Shown piece after piece: positions 32,777 to 42,960 of a DNA stretch of 64,000 bases. A program made the position numbers and the translations under genes. The first letter of the stretch is position 1, and every line of letters starts with the position of its first letter. This DNA is from Colias croceus (taxonomy: Eukaryota; Arthropoda; Insecta; Lepidoptera; Pieridae), in contig NC_059539.1 in assembly GCF_905220415.1 (NCBI RefSeq), positions 10,416,001 to 10,480,000 of the forward strand, in the 5' to 3' direction. Below the pieces are notes generated by a model. The model had not been told where the DNA came from. It did not search any database and saw only the letters and a program-made list of their open reading frames with translations.

Positions 32777-34354
32777 AGCGGCTTATGATATTGTTCACTT
32801 AAAATTACATTAATATGACTTAAAGCATAAAAAGAGCTTTATCTACGACACGTATCATTTTTATAACTAACGACAACAAATTACCTGCACGCATTTACAT
32901 CCACAGTTACAATAGAATGTAACATTCTATAGTCTATACAGTTTACATAGATATATTACACAAATGAACTGATTTCCTAGCGTACGTAGTTTGTGGTTTC
33001 TCTATTGTCGTTGGGGTTAAGCCTGAGGTCAAATGGCCGCTGGATTCCGGACCAGCGCTTTTTGAATGCAAATATGTGGAGTATTTTATATTTACACTCT
33101 AAATAAATGTTGGATTGAAACAAATGGAAGGTCTTGCGGTTTGTAGTGTGATAATTGATAAACTCAATAATCAAAATTAATAAATTAAGATTTTGAAGCT
33201 CCAGCAAACATTTTTCATGTCATACAGGTATAAGTAGTTTTTAAACTGATTCAGCCAACTAAAGCTTAAACTAGCGGTTGTATGTTCTACATTAGTACAT
33301 TTTTAAATACCTAAATAACGCTAAATTCATAAACCTTCTGATTGATTTACTAGCCACCCAATCAGTTTTACTTCTTCCCTCGTTATTATAATTACTGTTG
33401 ACAACAATACGTATATAACCTTTTAATCAGAGATCCCACAGCTTTCATTCCCTTCGAAACAAATCCGGCCAATTAAGAACTTTGTCTTTGATTTGTTAAC
33501 AAGCAATGTGCTGTGATTTCGAAGGAGATCTGTATAAAGATGTGAACCAAAAATGTGCAAAAATATTGTCGCTTTTTTGTACACTCATGTAAAGTTAATC
33601 ATAATGACAAATCATAATTTCGGGGAACACTTAAAATTGTTTTGATAAGTGGTAATTACTACTATACTACTTAAATTAGTATTAAAATAAAAAATAAAAA
33701 ACGATTATTGTAAATTAGAGCAAGAAATAAGTAAACAATTAAAACCCGAACCACGAAATCCACGCTGCAGTAAACATAATTTACTCTCCAGAGGGATTTT
33801 GAAGTGTGACGTGACATAGCCTTTAAACACCGAACGAATTTTAATGTGACAAATAAAATGTAAGTAACTGGAGTAATTCCAAGTATCTAAATGTAGTAAT
33901 TTTAACACGATTCAAGAATAGTACAGCTTATAATTATTCTGTAAGATAAAGTTAAAAATAAATCAAACATAATAAAGCTACATAAATATTAAATATTAAT
34001 TTATTAAGTTATAATAAGACCTTTAACTGTAACTACATTTGTTACCTGAAATAAAGAAATAAATAAAATAAAATAAATATAACATGAATCTACATTTTCA
34101 CGCATCCTACAACTGTGTTATTTTTTTTAAAACCATTTATTGAACAGAAAAACAAAACATGAAAATATACAGTAAATCATCACATAAATCAGTACGATTT
34201 GATCGTGATGCATATTCATTCAAACGTCAATTATATAATATGTATATTATAATGCCCTATAAAAAAAATATAAATTACATAAAATTCTAATATCAATTTA
34301 AATAAATTAAATAAATATTATAACTATACCATACACATTACGTATATAATATAA
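32777..34354. other. Spacer without supported genes
   Basis: AT-rich. Short minus-strand frames at 32977-33207 and 33705-33908 show no domain. GTAACTACATTTGTTACC at 34028 and the A-rich AAATAAAATAAAATAAAT run at 34056-34078 may be the tail of an old retroposon. Confidence 0.35.
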
Positions 34355-34525
34355 CTAGCGGTCCGCCCCGGCTTCGCCCGTGGTACATATTAACGTTTTC
34401 TCTACATAAGAACCATCCTCGTACTTCAAGGAATATAATAAAAAAAGAATTATCGAAATCGGTTCAGCCGTTCTCGAGTTATGGAATTACAACGAAAAGT
34501 GGCATTGATTTTTATATATTAGAGA
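34355..34525 (-). mobile_element. Helitron-like element, 171 bp, intact ends
   Basis: Minus strand: A|TCTCTAATATATAAAAATC ... GGACCGCTAG|T. It contains the reverse of CTCGAGAACGGCTGAACCG and GTACGAGGATGGTTCTTATG, as in 14072-14241. The left flank base A and right flank base T on the plus strand fit an AT target. Confidence 0.65.
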
Positions 34526-36261
34526 TATGCAGGCTAAAATAATAAGGCCCTTTTGGCTACAGTACCAACTGGGATAAAGAGTAAAATCTGCAAGTATAAT
34601 AAGAGCCGTATAATAAGTAGAAATGTGTAGTTTCTGACTGCTGATAATGAATTTAGCCGGCTGAAAAGGACTAGTACAAATTTAATCGTCGACTCGTGGT
34701 GGAAACGCTTAGGTTACGGTCTTTCTCTAATATAAAAATGAATCTCAAAATGTGTTACCTACTACAGCTAATGTGTTATAGGTACATATTATTTTCATGT
34801 TGTCTTTTATACCTACACGTTGAACCACGCAACTACGACTGCTCGAGTAGTATTTCCCGATTTTGCAAGATTTTCATTGCTTCTTCAGTCCTATTGGTCG
34901 CGTAGCGGAATAAATTGACTATTCAACATAAAAATTATAATTTTTTCAATTGAAAGCAGAATTTTCCGCGTCTGAAATAAAATAGTCAGTGAAAAAAAAC
35001 TATACTACGGCTTAAAATAATATCACAGGACAGTACAGGATAATGGATTGGTAAGTTTTGGTTATTGTAATTCTAATACTAGGTATAGATATTTTTAAGT
35101 AAAAATCGTACAATGTATTTCCATGTATAAGGTCTCAAACTGTCGAGTGATAATCACACTCTTCACACCTAGAGCTAAATACATTACTCGGAAATGTGCA
35201 GAATATTTATTTAGCAAAAATCAATATTTAATCTTAGCATTTATATAATTTGAGAATATTTAAATAGCTTTATTACACGCTAAATAGAGGACCTCATATT
35301 TATATACATTATATTTTTCCAATCATGCTTAGATAAAGGTTTATATGAATTAATTCCGGTGAGAATTATCAGAAAGATTAGAAGGAACCTGAAGGAACAT
35401 TCGGTAAGCTTCGTTGATTAATTGTTTCTATTATTCGTGATCTTGTTAACACATTCTCAGGAAACAACTGAGGGAAATAATTTGATTACGTTTTCTATTA
35501 TTACATACTTACTAAGCTTCATGTGGTTCTGATTTATTGTCATTAGAAAAAGGCTATGTTGAATAGTTTATTAATAAACTTCATGCATTATGCCAAAGGC
35601 TTTATTTTACATAACTTTGCTCTGACAATTGCATTAATAAATAAAATAATTCGGTTTTAAAACTGTAGGTAATAATTTAGTTAAGTATCTAATTAAAGGT
35701 TATATAACGGATGATACTAATTGTTTTAGTTTGAATTTTTTATAATAATAATATGGCGTCATATTATGGTTGTTGTTGTAGTTACAAATGCATAAAATTA
35801 TTGCCACATTACTTCATACTTTTATTAACTAGTAAACACGAACACGGTAGTGCCAATATAGATATAAACCTCTTAAAAACTAATTCATATTTTAGTACAT
35901 AATATTTATGACGTCACACACTCCGTTCATAAAAACCTTGAAATAAATCATAATATTTGTCAATCGATATAATATTATTTGGTTAAATTCTGCTCATGTA
36001 GTTAATAATAAGAAATGTAAATTTTGAAAAATTTCCAACTTATCAATGTAAATTCTTAGAAAATGTTTGAAGTCAATAATACTCAGAATGAGTCTGACGA
36101 AATTTTTCCATAATATAATATGCTCGGTATTACAAAATATATTACATGTTCAACTCCTTGGAATATATTCTCTTTCGATTTATTTCACTGGATTATATTT
36201 TTAGAGATAATTAGGCTAATACATACATATTTTGATATTATACGAAAGCATAGGTCAAAAA
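34526..36261. other. AT-rich spacer, nothing supported
   Basis: The plus frame at 34696-34905 is short and cysteine-containing but unlike known families, and contains TCTAATATAAAAATGAATC, a worn 5' end of the 170-bp Helitron-like family (about 34726-34750). No other feature was supported. Confidence 0.35.
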
Positions 36262-36440
36262 GTAGGTAGGGGGTCGCGGAAGAATTCTAATCAATACCCG
36301 CGGCCCCATCATTAAAGCGGCTCGACGGAACACAGTGGGGTTTTAGTCGGTAAGAATCCGACATAACCCACGGCTCCTTCCCCGAGGGCCGTGGGTATCT
36401 TTGGAAGATTTCCCCACTATAAAAAAAGAAAAAAAAAAGG
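36262..36440 (+). mobile_element. A-tailed retroposon (SINE-like), copy 1
   Basis: Contains CGACGGAACACAGTGGGGTT, TCCGACATAACCCACGGCTC, CCCCGAGGGCCGTGGGTATC and GATTTCCCCACTATAAAAAA, ending in an A-rich tail. CCCACGGC and GCCGTGGG can form a hairpin. The copy at 36925-37077 shares the whole body; the fragment at 28790-28991 shares its 3' half. No target duplication was resolved. Confidence 0.6.
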
Positions 36441-36824
36441 TCAAAAAGTAGGTTTTAATAAGTCCAATATACCCAATATTTTCTTCAGTAGGTATTGACT
36501 ATTTAATAAGAGTTTTTGATTATATTATACCTAGAATAAGGTGTCTCATATGGGATACAGGGTAAATATTATGTTACCACCCTAATTCTCATGAAGATAT
36601 AAGGTTATCTTTGTCATGGTGATTAGGTACCCAGCTCCTGAAAAAATATTTTCTTTTCATTTGTCCGTTGATAAAGAATATATTAAATTTACTCTATAAA
36701 TGAGATGTTACATGTTAGTTTATTGAGTGTTACATATTAGCTTCTTACGTATTTTAAATAATAAATAAATATTATTTGACTTGTTACAGTCAAAATGTTT
36801 AATAGTATAGCTAGTACATATTTA

Positions 36825-36912
36825 CTAGCTACGCCCCGCGGTTTCACATAGATCGACAGACAGTCAGACAAAAATTGTAAAAATTACTATTGTTATACCC
36901 TGAATACATACA
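36825..36912 (-). mobile_element. Helitron-like fragment
   Basis: The plus strand shows A|CTAGCTACGCCCCGCGGTTTC, then GACAGACAGTCAGACAAAAA, which is the 3' end and part of the body of the 5873-type family in reverse. Most of the middle is deleted. Confidence 0.45.
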
Positions 36913-36924
36913 TAACTTAGGACT

Positions 36925-37077
36925 TAAGAGTATTCATTATACCCGTGGCCCCGTCGTTGATGCGGCTTGACGGAACACAGTGGGGTTTTGGTCGGTAGGA
37001 ATCCGACATAACGCACGGCCCCTTCCCCGGAGGCCGTGGGTGGGTATCTATGCAATATTTCCCCACTTAAAAAAATG
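36925..37077 (+). mobile_element. A-tailed retroposon (SINE-like), copy 2
   Basis: Matches 36262-36440 over GACGGAACACAGTGGGGTTT and TCCGACATAACGCACGGCCC, with a short GTGG duplication in CCGTGGGTGGGTATC. It ends in TTCCCCACTTAAAAAAA. The 65-residue minus ORF across it is an artefact of the repeat. Confidence 0.6.
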
Positions 37078-38382
37078 GACTTAGAGTATCCATATGCATT
37101 TAGTAAAAAGCGGACGGACAATCCAATATTATTATTTGTGTAATGAAAAATGAAAAATCTTGTTTTAGTTTTTTAATTGTATTTTCTTTATTGTTTTTAT
37201 TGTTCTTTATTTCCATTAAAAATCCGTAGCATGATATATTAGAAATAGAAATATTTTAGTGCTCTTACAAATGATGGATAAGGACATTAGACTGTCGGAT
37301 CACGCATCGATCACAATTTGGGAAGCTCGGAATCCTCGCGTATTTAATATTGAATTTTTATGCTAAGTTAATATGCACATTAATACATAAATACATAACA
37401 ATTCAATTCATTGTTTTATTTTAATTGTTAATTTTTTATTAGGTAGGTACTAGTATATAAAAGATTTTCAATATTACATAACTCGTTACACTTTCAGTAT
37501 TTACCTACATTAACAAATACTTCAATAATTAGATATCTCTTACATAAAATTAAAAAAAAAATAATTACAATTAAAAGTAACAATTGGCATAGAATACACG
37601 TTGATATAATGGAAAAACGTTATCTGTTCGAAAAATGTAGGGACTCTAGTTACATATTTACAATATAAGAAATTATTTTCGTTCCAACGGTTGAGGTTGA
37701 GTGAGATGTCAGTTTATCAGACAATAACGATAATCATTTACTATGTCTTTGTGTCGTAAATATTGTTTCATTTCATAGAAGAAATTAAGCGGATATTGAA
37801 CGTTACTCCAAAGAAAAAATATATTCCTTTAATTTCCATGTGTTTATTTTTTCCCTTTTTGTTTTTGTTTTAAACATAATAGACTTATATGAATATTATG
37901 AAAATAATTATTATTGTACATAAAACTACTTTTATAATTTTTCATCATATTTTATCTTCTTCACAATATAGCTGTAAAAGAAACAAACCCAAAAAATATC
38001 TAAAAATCTCATCAAAAACATTACCTACATCAAAAAATATCATGTCATCACATTTGCAGAAAATCCAATCACAAAAATCTGTCGAAAATTACTCTCATTT
38101 ACAGTAGTAATTCCACCCATTACAAAAGCTGCAAGAAAAAATAAAGGCACTTATTATAACAATTTGTCCATGCAAACGGTTTAATTATATCACGTGGATC
38201 AATTACCGACTGATATACAAAGCTGAATTAAGGCTGGGTCGCTAATTCCAAACCCACAGCCCATGTAAATTGAAACGGCGTTTTGAATTTTAATAATGAG
38301 CTTGTTAAGCTTTAAGAGTTATTTTTGGTAATTGAAAATGTCACTGACGCTCTGGACGTTTGAAAAAACATAAGTATATTAT
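37078..38382. other. AT-rich spacer, nothing supported
   Basis: The 72-residue plus frame at 37889-38107 is I, K and S rich without a recognised domain and fits chance in AT-rich DNA. No bounded repeat was identified. Confidence 0.4.
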
Positions 38383-38588
38383 TCTTAATATATATAAATC
38401 TCGTGTCACAATGTTTGTCCTCAATGGACTCCTAAACCACTAAACCGATTATAATAAAATTCGCACATCATGTGCAATTCGATTCAACTTGAGAGATAGG
38501 ATAGGTTTTATCCCAGAAATCCCTCGGGAACGGGAACTATGCGGGTGTTTCTTTGAAAACGCGGGCGAAGCCGCGGGCGGAAAGCTAG
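38383..38588 (+). mobile_element. Helitron-like element with strong 3' hairpin
   Basis: Begins TCTTAATATATATAAATCTC, includes GTGTCACAATGTTTGTCC and CACTAAACCGATTATAAT, and ends CGCGGGCGAAGCCGCGGGCG then GAAAGCTAG|T. CGCGG/CCGCG around GCGAAG forms the 3' hairpin. The base before TC is T, not A. Confidence 0.6.
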
Positions 38589-39120
38589 TATAGATATAGA
38601 TACCTATACCTATTATAGCCTATAGGATTTCGTTGAACGTTTTTGATTACAATATGGGAAATAAATCACCTCTAAAGGTAAGTAAGATATAATAACTACT
38701 CAATAGGATTTCGGTCTACGTTTGTTTATATGGGAAAGTTTTAAATATATTACTTATTTTATTTATTATTAGACCATAATAGTTGTGATTAAAATATACA
38801 TACTAGACGCCATTTATTTACATTACTGTACCCACTGAAATTAAAAAAAAAGATGTATTCGATCTTCTTAATCTCGACGTTCTTAATTCCTATAGTTATT
38901 AATTAGATTTTAAATGCTGCTGACAGTCTACACTACCTATAACAAAATAAAACATAAGTTAGGTAGGATATTCATAGATAATGTATGGAATGAACATTTC
39001 TACATCGGTGGAAAAACCACATAGAAAAACCGATACAAGTATTACTACACTAGTCTTTCAAAAATGAAATTTGAAAACACGTAACAAACACATCTTTAAG
39101 TAACATAATGGTAACATTCA
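38589..39120. other. AT-rich spacer, nothing supported
   Basis: No coding or repeat boundary found. The sequence contains scattered TATAGATACCTATACC-like words next to the preceding element. Confidence 0.35.
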
Positions 39121-39185
39121 CCGAGCGGCCCGATCGGGAATAGACACAATAGATTTTCTATTGTGGCTGTGATTCCGGGGGCTGA
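39121..39185 (+). repeat. 65-bp GC-rich dispersed element, copy 1
   Basis: CCGAGCGGCCCGATCGGGAA, then an AATAGATTTTCTATT hairpin core and GATTCCGGGGGCTGA. The reverse complement recurs at 51368-51432 with only a few differences. The flanks of the two copies do not match. It encodes no protein; the central hairpin (CACAATAG-ATTTT-CTATTGTG) is perfect in both copies. Confidence 0.75.
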
Positions 39186-40168
39186 GGCATTTTACTCATT
39201 AAAATTATACAATTCTATACAACACATAATTGTCAAAGTTCTATATATTAAAGGTTATAACTTATAACAGTACACTGTGGTTAATGAAAAAGTTATTTAA
39301 ATTTAAACTCGTGAAGCGAAAGGTTGTATGACCTTTGCAAATAAAGGCTTTAATCAGAGTATGAATTTGCACTTTTAACTTTAAAACAGATCTAAAACGT
39401 CAGTTAATTAGCTGATATTAATATTGTAGAGCAGTATAAACTTTTTCAATTAAAAATTGTTTCATAGAATTCATAGGAAAGGTTCAGAATAAAATATACC
39501 TAGTATACTATTTGAATAAAGTAAATACTACTAGGTACTCCAATAAAAAATATCTAAAAATAAGTATATGTAGTTTTACTAACACTAAAATAAGTACTAC
39601 TAACAATATATGGGCAATGCTGCCTGATATAAATAAAGAAATAAAAAAATAAAAAAATTACATGAAATGCTCTAATTTACATCTATACCAATGTATACGT
39701 GTTAAATCAATCATTATATTTAACCAATTTTGGAAGATTTTGTTAATACCAAAAAACTACTTACGCTTAGCTGTTTGGGCTGATTAAAATACTATAACTA
39801 TTTACCTGAAAAGAAGAAAACAAATTACTATTAATTCGTATCGAATAAATCTTAGGGTGTCGAAAAACATAATAATACTATGCCATAATTATTATTAAGT
39901 AATATTTTTCGGTTTTTCCTATAAAATGTAATTAATTAATGGATACATTAAACTGCGCATACTATACATAATAATTAACTATGTAGGAAATTAAATAATT
40001 TAAATGAACAAAAATTTAACAAAACCTACATTTCAATCTAATAGACTCTACATTTTTGACTCTACATTAAATACTTATTTAATTGATGGTCAAAAATGTA
40101 CTTAAATAATATTTACATTATTTAACCATTATTTTGTCGAAGCAACATCTAGCGGACTCACAACTCAC
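39186..40168. other. Presumed intron downstream of the 40-kb exon
   Basis: AT-rich. GGGCAATGCTGCCTGATATAAATAAAG at about 39612-39638 (positions only, a typical LINE tail-like text) may be a retroposon remnant. Next to the exon the minus strand reads GTGAGTTGTGAGTCC, a good donor. Confidence 0.35.
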
Positions 40169-40454
40169 CTATAGTATAAGTGGCGCCATCTATCTGAAAT
40201 GTGGCGCTCTTGCACTTCTTGAAGATTTTCCCGCTCACAATCTGCCGCGTGGCGCTGCCATGCGTCGACGGTTTCGACGCGATCTCCCGCCTGAACGTGG
40301 CGCTAGTGTCGAATCTATTCCTCAACTCCTCGAACGACAAATCCCGCGACAGATCGGGCGACTGATCCGTCGACAGATCTGGCGACTGATCCGGATTTTG
40401 CACTTGCCCGCACACACGCCCTAGCTCGTCCGAGTCAACCGCTTTTTTGTCCAT
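40169..40454 (-). CDS. First coding exon (95 codons plus 1 nt) of an unidentified host gene
   Basis: The start ATG lies in ATCAAAATGG, a strong insect initiation context. The peptide begins MDKKAVDSDELGRV, then has a repeated acidic/serine stretch (DQSPDLS twice, with RDLSFEELRNRF after it), and ends FKKCKSATFQIDGATYTI. The exon closes ATAG|GTGAGT, a consensus donor, in phase 1. GC content is higher than the flanks, and the opposite-strand frame of similar length (40134-40424) is its shadow. No signal peptide or membrane segment is seen, so a cytoplasmic product is likely. I do not recognise the family. The next exon is not in sight; the exon at 24929-25142 on the same strand has the same phase and a similar C-terminal peptide, which suggests alternative first exons spliced to a common exon beyond the left edge. 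Confidence 0.7.
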
Positions 40455-41177
40455 TTTGATCACTTTACTGTAGTTACATTACACTCGTACAGTCAAACAT
40501 TTTAACACTAAACACTAAACTGTAAACGTTTTGTGGTGAACAGAATATACTAATTAATAAAATGTAGAGCTTTTATTTAGTTTACGGTTTAATATTATTT
40601 TAAACTCTAGTTTAAATAATTGAAATGATGAGTACATGAGATAATGTAAATAATAAAGTATATTTTAAACTATTTCAGTTTACATCGCAATTGCCTTCCA
40701 CTCAAACGCTCGGAATTAATTGGAGTCAGTAGACTGATTCGTTTTATTAGATCCATTCACCTTGTTACACATTGGTTACACTTCAAATTTATATAATAAA
40801 CAGATATATTCTTAAATACTATTATTATTTTTTATTTACTATTTTTGTATCGTAACCTGTCTAAGAGGTTTCATTTTACTTATTGTTCTAAGTATTTTCT
40901 TTGTATCGCTACGATATTAAAAGTCATTATTAACTATTAAAAAATGACGAAAAAAAAATGTAGTTCAAAAGAATAAATTAGTTTTATGCGCTGATTTTGA
41001 CTTGAATTAAAACATAAGTAGGTACATAATATTAGCTATTTCGGTGAACATCCCTGTCCGTCATTTATTTATTACCACCTGTCGAAAACAGACATCGGAT
41101 TTTAAAACAGTTTTCACCATCATGCTGATAATTTCCGGGGAATTTCTATGTTGTAATTAAAATGTCATATAAATAAC
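40455..41177. promoter_or_regulatory. 5' UTR and probable promoter region of the 40-kb exon
   Basis: The first about 60 bp upstream of the start codon (minus strand) would be 5' UTR. No clear TATA box with matched initiator was identified. Further upstream the sequence is AT-rich. This is inferred only from its position. Confidence 0.3.
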
Positions 41178-41260
41178 TAGCTGAAGCTTGCCACGCTTCA
41201 CTGCCTCTGCTTCAGTGGGGTTGAAATTATGAAAAGCAACATTTGAAGCTTTTTTAAGCA
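41178..41260 (-). mobile_element. Possible Helitron-like 3' fragment
   Basis: A|CTAGCTGAAGCTTGCCACGC followed by TTCACTGCC resembles a worn 3' end of the CTAG families read in reverse. No 5' partner is evident. Confidence 0.25.
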
Positions 41261-41385
41261 TTTTAAATATCACGTCCGATTTTTAACTAAATTATAGACG
41301 AAAATGTTTAAGAATTGTGCTGACAACTTATTATTGATTTTTCTTGCAATTATTATCTATTCTTTTTTTCTGTTCTCGTCCCGCC

Positions 41386-41556
41386 AATATGTGACCTTTT
41401 TGCTCGTTACCTTTTACCGTGGTTGCCTGGTAGAGATCACTACTTAGTGATAAGGCCGCCAAGTTAGTTGTACTCTGTTTTTAGCTGTAAGTCATTCTAA
41501 GGTTTTCCTGTTTGTATAACTAATAAAGCGTTAAATAAATAAATAAATAAATAAGC
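41386..41556 (+). mobile_element. LINE 3' end with (AAAT)n tail
   Basis: Contains TTGCCTGGTAGAGATCACTA, GTGATAAGGCCGCC and AACTAATAAAGCGTT, followed by AAATAAATAAATAAATAA. It is a relative of 18674-18800 in the opposite orientation and is typical of lepidopteran non-LTR 3' UTRs. No coding remains. Confidence 0.6.
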
Positions 41557-42185
41557 ATAAATAACAATAGAAGATATATCGAGTCAGATTTTTAACTCAA
41601 TTAGGCGAAAAAGTTATTGAATCTTTCTAACAACTTATTAAGCAGTTGACTGAAATAGATAAAGTAGTGACAAAACAATGAGGTACTTACTTGAGGTGCT
41701 TACGTAAGCTACCAGCACCGAAACAAAACCGGGTCGTACACAAATTCATATCCATAATATACGAAATATTCCCTAAAGAGTTCCAGTTCGGGCCTTGAAA
41801 TATATATTAACCAAGTGATTTTCTAAAATTAACCGCTCGAAATCATTTCTGGCATACAGTTTGTTTTCATTAGTATTATGTAAACATAGCCTTGGACTGG
41901 ACATCAATGGGGATTCTCTGTGAAATTTATAGATAGTTTATTTACAATAACCGACTCTATTTGATAACCAGATAGGATAAATATAACAGCTTTAGAAATC
42001 ACATTGTAAAAACGTAATTAATTGAGTTGTTAACGTGAAGTTACGAGTAACTATGTCGTGGGCGAGAAAAATTAATGAGGGATAATATAGGGATTTTGTT
42101 AAAATACGTGTTCACGTGTATTTTTAATATGTATAGGGACAAGCTAAATAAACAACGTAAACATACCGATGTTTACGTTATTTGA
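41557..42185. other. Spacer without supported genes
   Basis: AT-rich; nothing beyond base composition. Confidence 0.35.
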
Positions 42186-42444
42186 CGACGCGGTTGGCGC
42201 AGTGGTAAAGTAACTGCCTACTTGCCAACGGTCCCGGGTTCGATCCCCGGTCAGGGCAAATATTTGTGTGATGAACTCAATTATTTGTTCTTGGGTCTGG
42301 GTGTTATTATCTATATATGTATTTATTAAATATTATATTTATCGTCGCCTAGTACCCACAACACAAGCCTTAATTGAGCTTACTGTGGGACTAGGTCGAT
42401 TTGTGTAATAACGTCCTATAATATTTATTTATTATTTATTTATG
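42186..42444 (+). mobile_element. tRNA-derived SINE, near full length
   Basis: An A box (TTGGCGCAGTGG, 42195-42205 core) and a B box (GGTTCGATCCC, 42237-42247) are correctly spaced for pol III. The cloverleaf-like 3' part CCCGGGTTCGATCCCCGG pairs well. The body ends with GAGCTTACTGTGGGACTAGG, TCGATTTGTGTAATAACGTC and a TTTATTTATT tail, as in lepidopteran SINEs I remember. It is not a functional tRNA: there is no proper anticodon stem and the acceptor stem does not pair. Confidence 0.8.
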
Positions 42445-42807
42445 TATCTAGCGAGATAAGCTAACTATCCACACGTTGGTACATTCGCGTGAGGTTGCGA
42501 CAAACGTCATATTATGCTTATAGAGTCACGCAAAAGGTTTTGGGTTTTGAATTGAAACCAAACATCATGTTTAAAACTAACTAACAACTTCACCTATAAT
42601 TACACGTATTATTTCATAAAAAAATCAACACGGTTGTGTTTTATGTGTACTGTTGATCGAAGTATTATTATCATCGTCCAGTCATAGAGTTCCTAGACCA
42701 CCTGAAGTCCATTAAATGTACAATTAACATCAGAGTTGAAATAAAACCTTCTTCCATACTGGGGATACGTTTAACAAATAGGTAAAGACATAATATAGAA
42801 TGAAATT

Positions 42808-42960
42808 TTTACACGACTTATAACCTGAAGCCGCATTGAAAATAGTTTGGAATTTGTACACGACTTTCATATACATAACCTGAAGCCGCATTGAAAATAG
42901 TTTGGAATTTGTACACGACTTTCATATACATAACTTGAAGCCGCATTGAAAATAGTTTAA
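42808..42960 (+). repeat. 55-bp tandem repeat, about 2.7 copies
   Basis: AACCTGAAGCCGCATTGAAA starts at 42822 and 42877, and AACTTGAAGCCGCATTGAAA at 42932. Each unit continues through TTTGTACACGACTTTCATAT. A partial unit (TTTTTACACGACTTAT) precedes the first. The copies are almost identical, so the expansion is recent. The 101-residue minus ORF 42922-43227 starts in it and is unsupported. Confidence 0.9.

Noticed and set aside
40134..40424. Plus-strand ORF opposite the 40-kb exon
   Set aside because: The minus frame has a start context, protein-like sequence and a splice donor; the plus frame is its shadow.
42191..42262. A functional tRNA gene
   Set aside because: A and B boxes are present but the acceptor and anticodon stems do not fold, and SINE body and tail follow.
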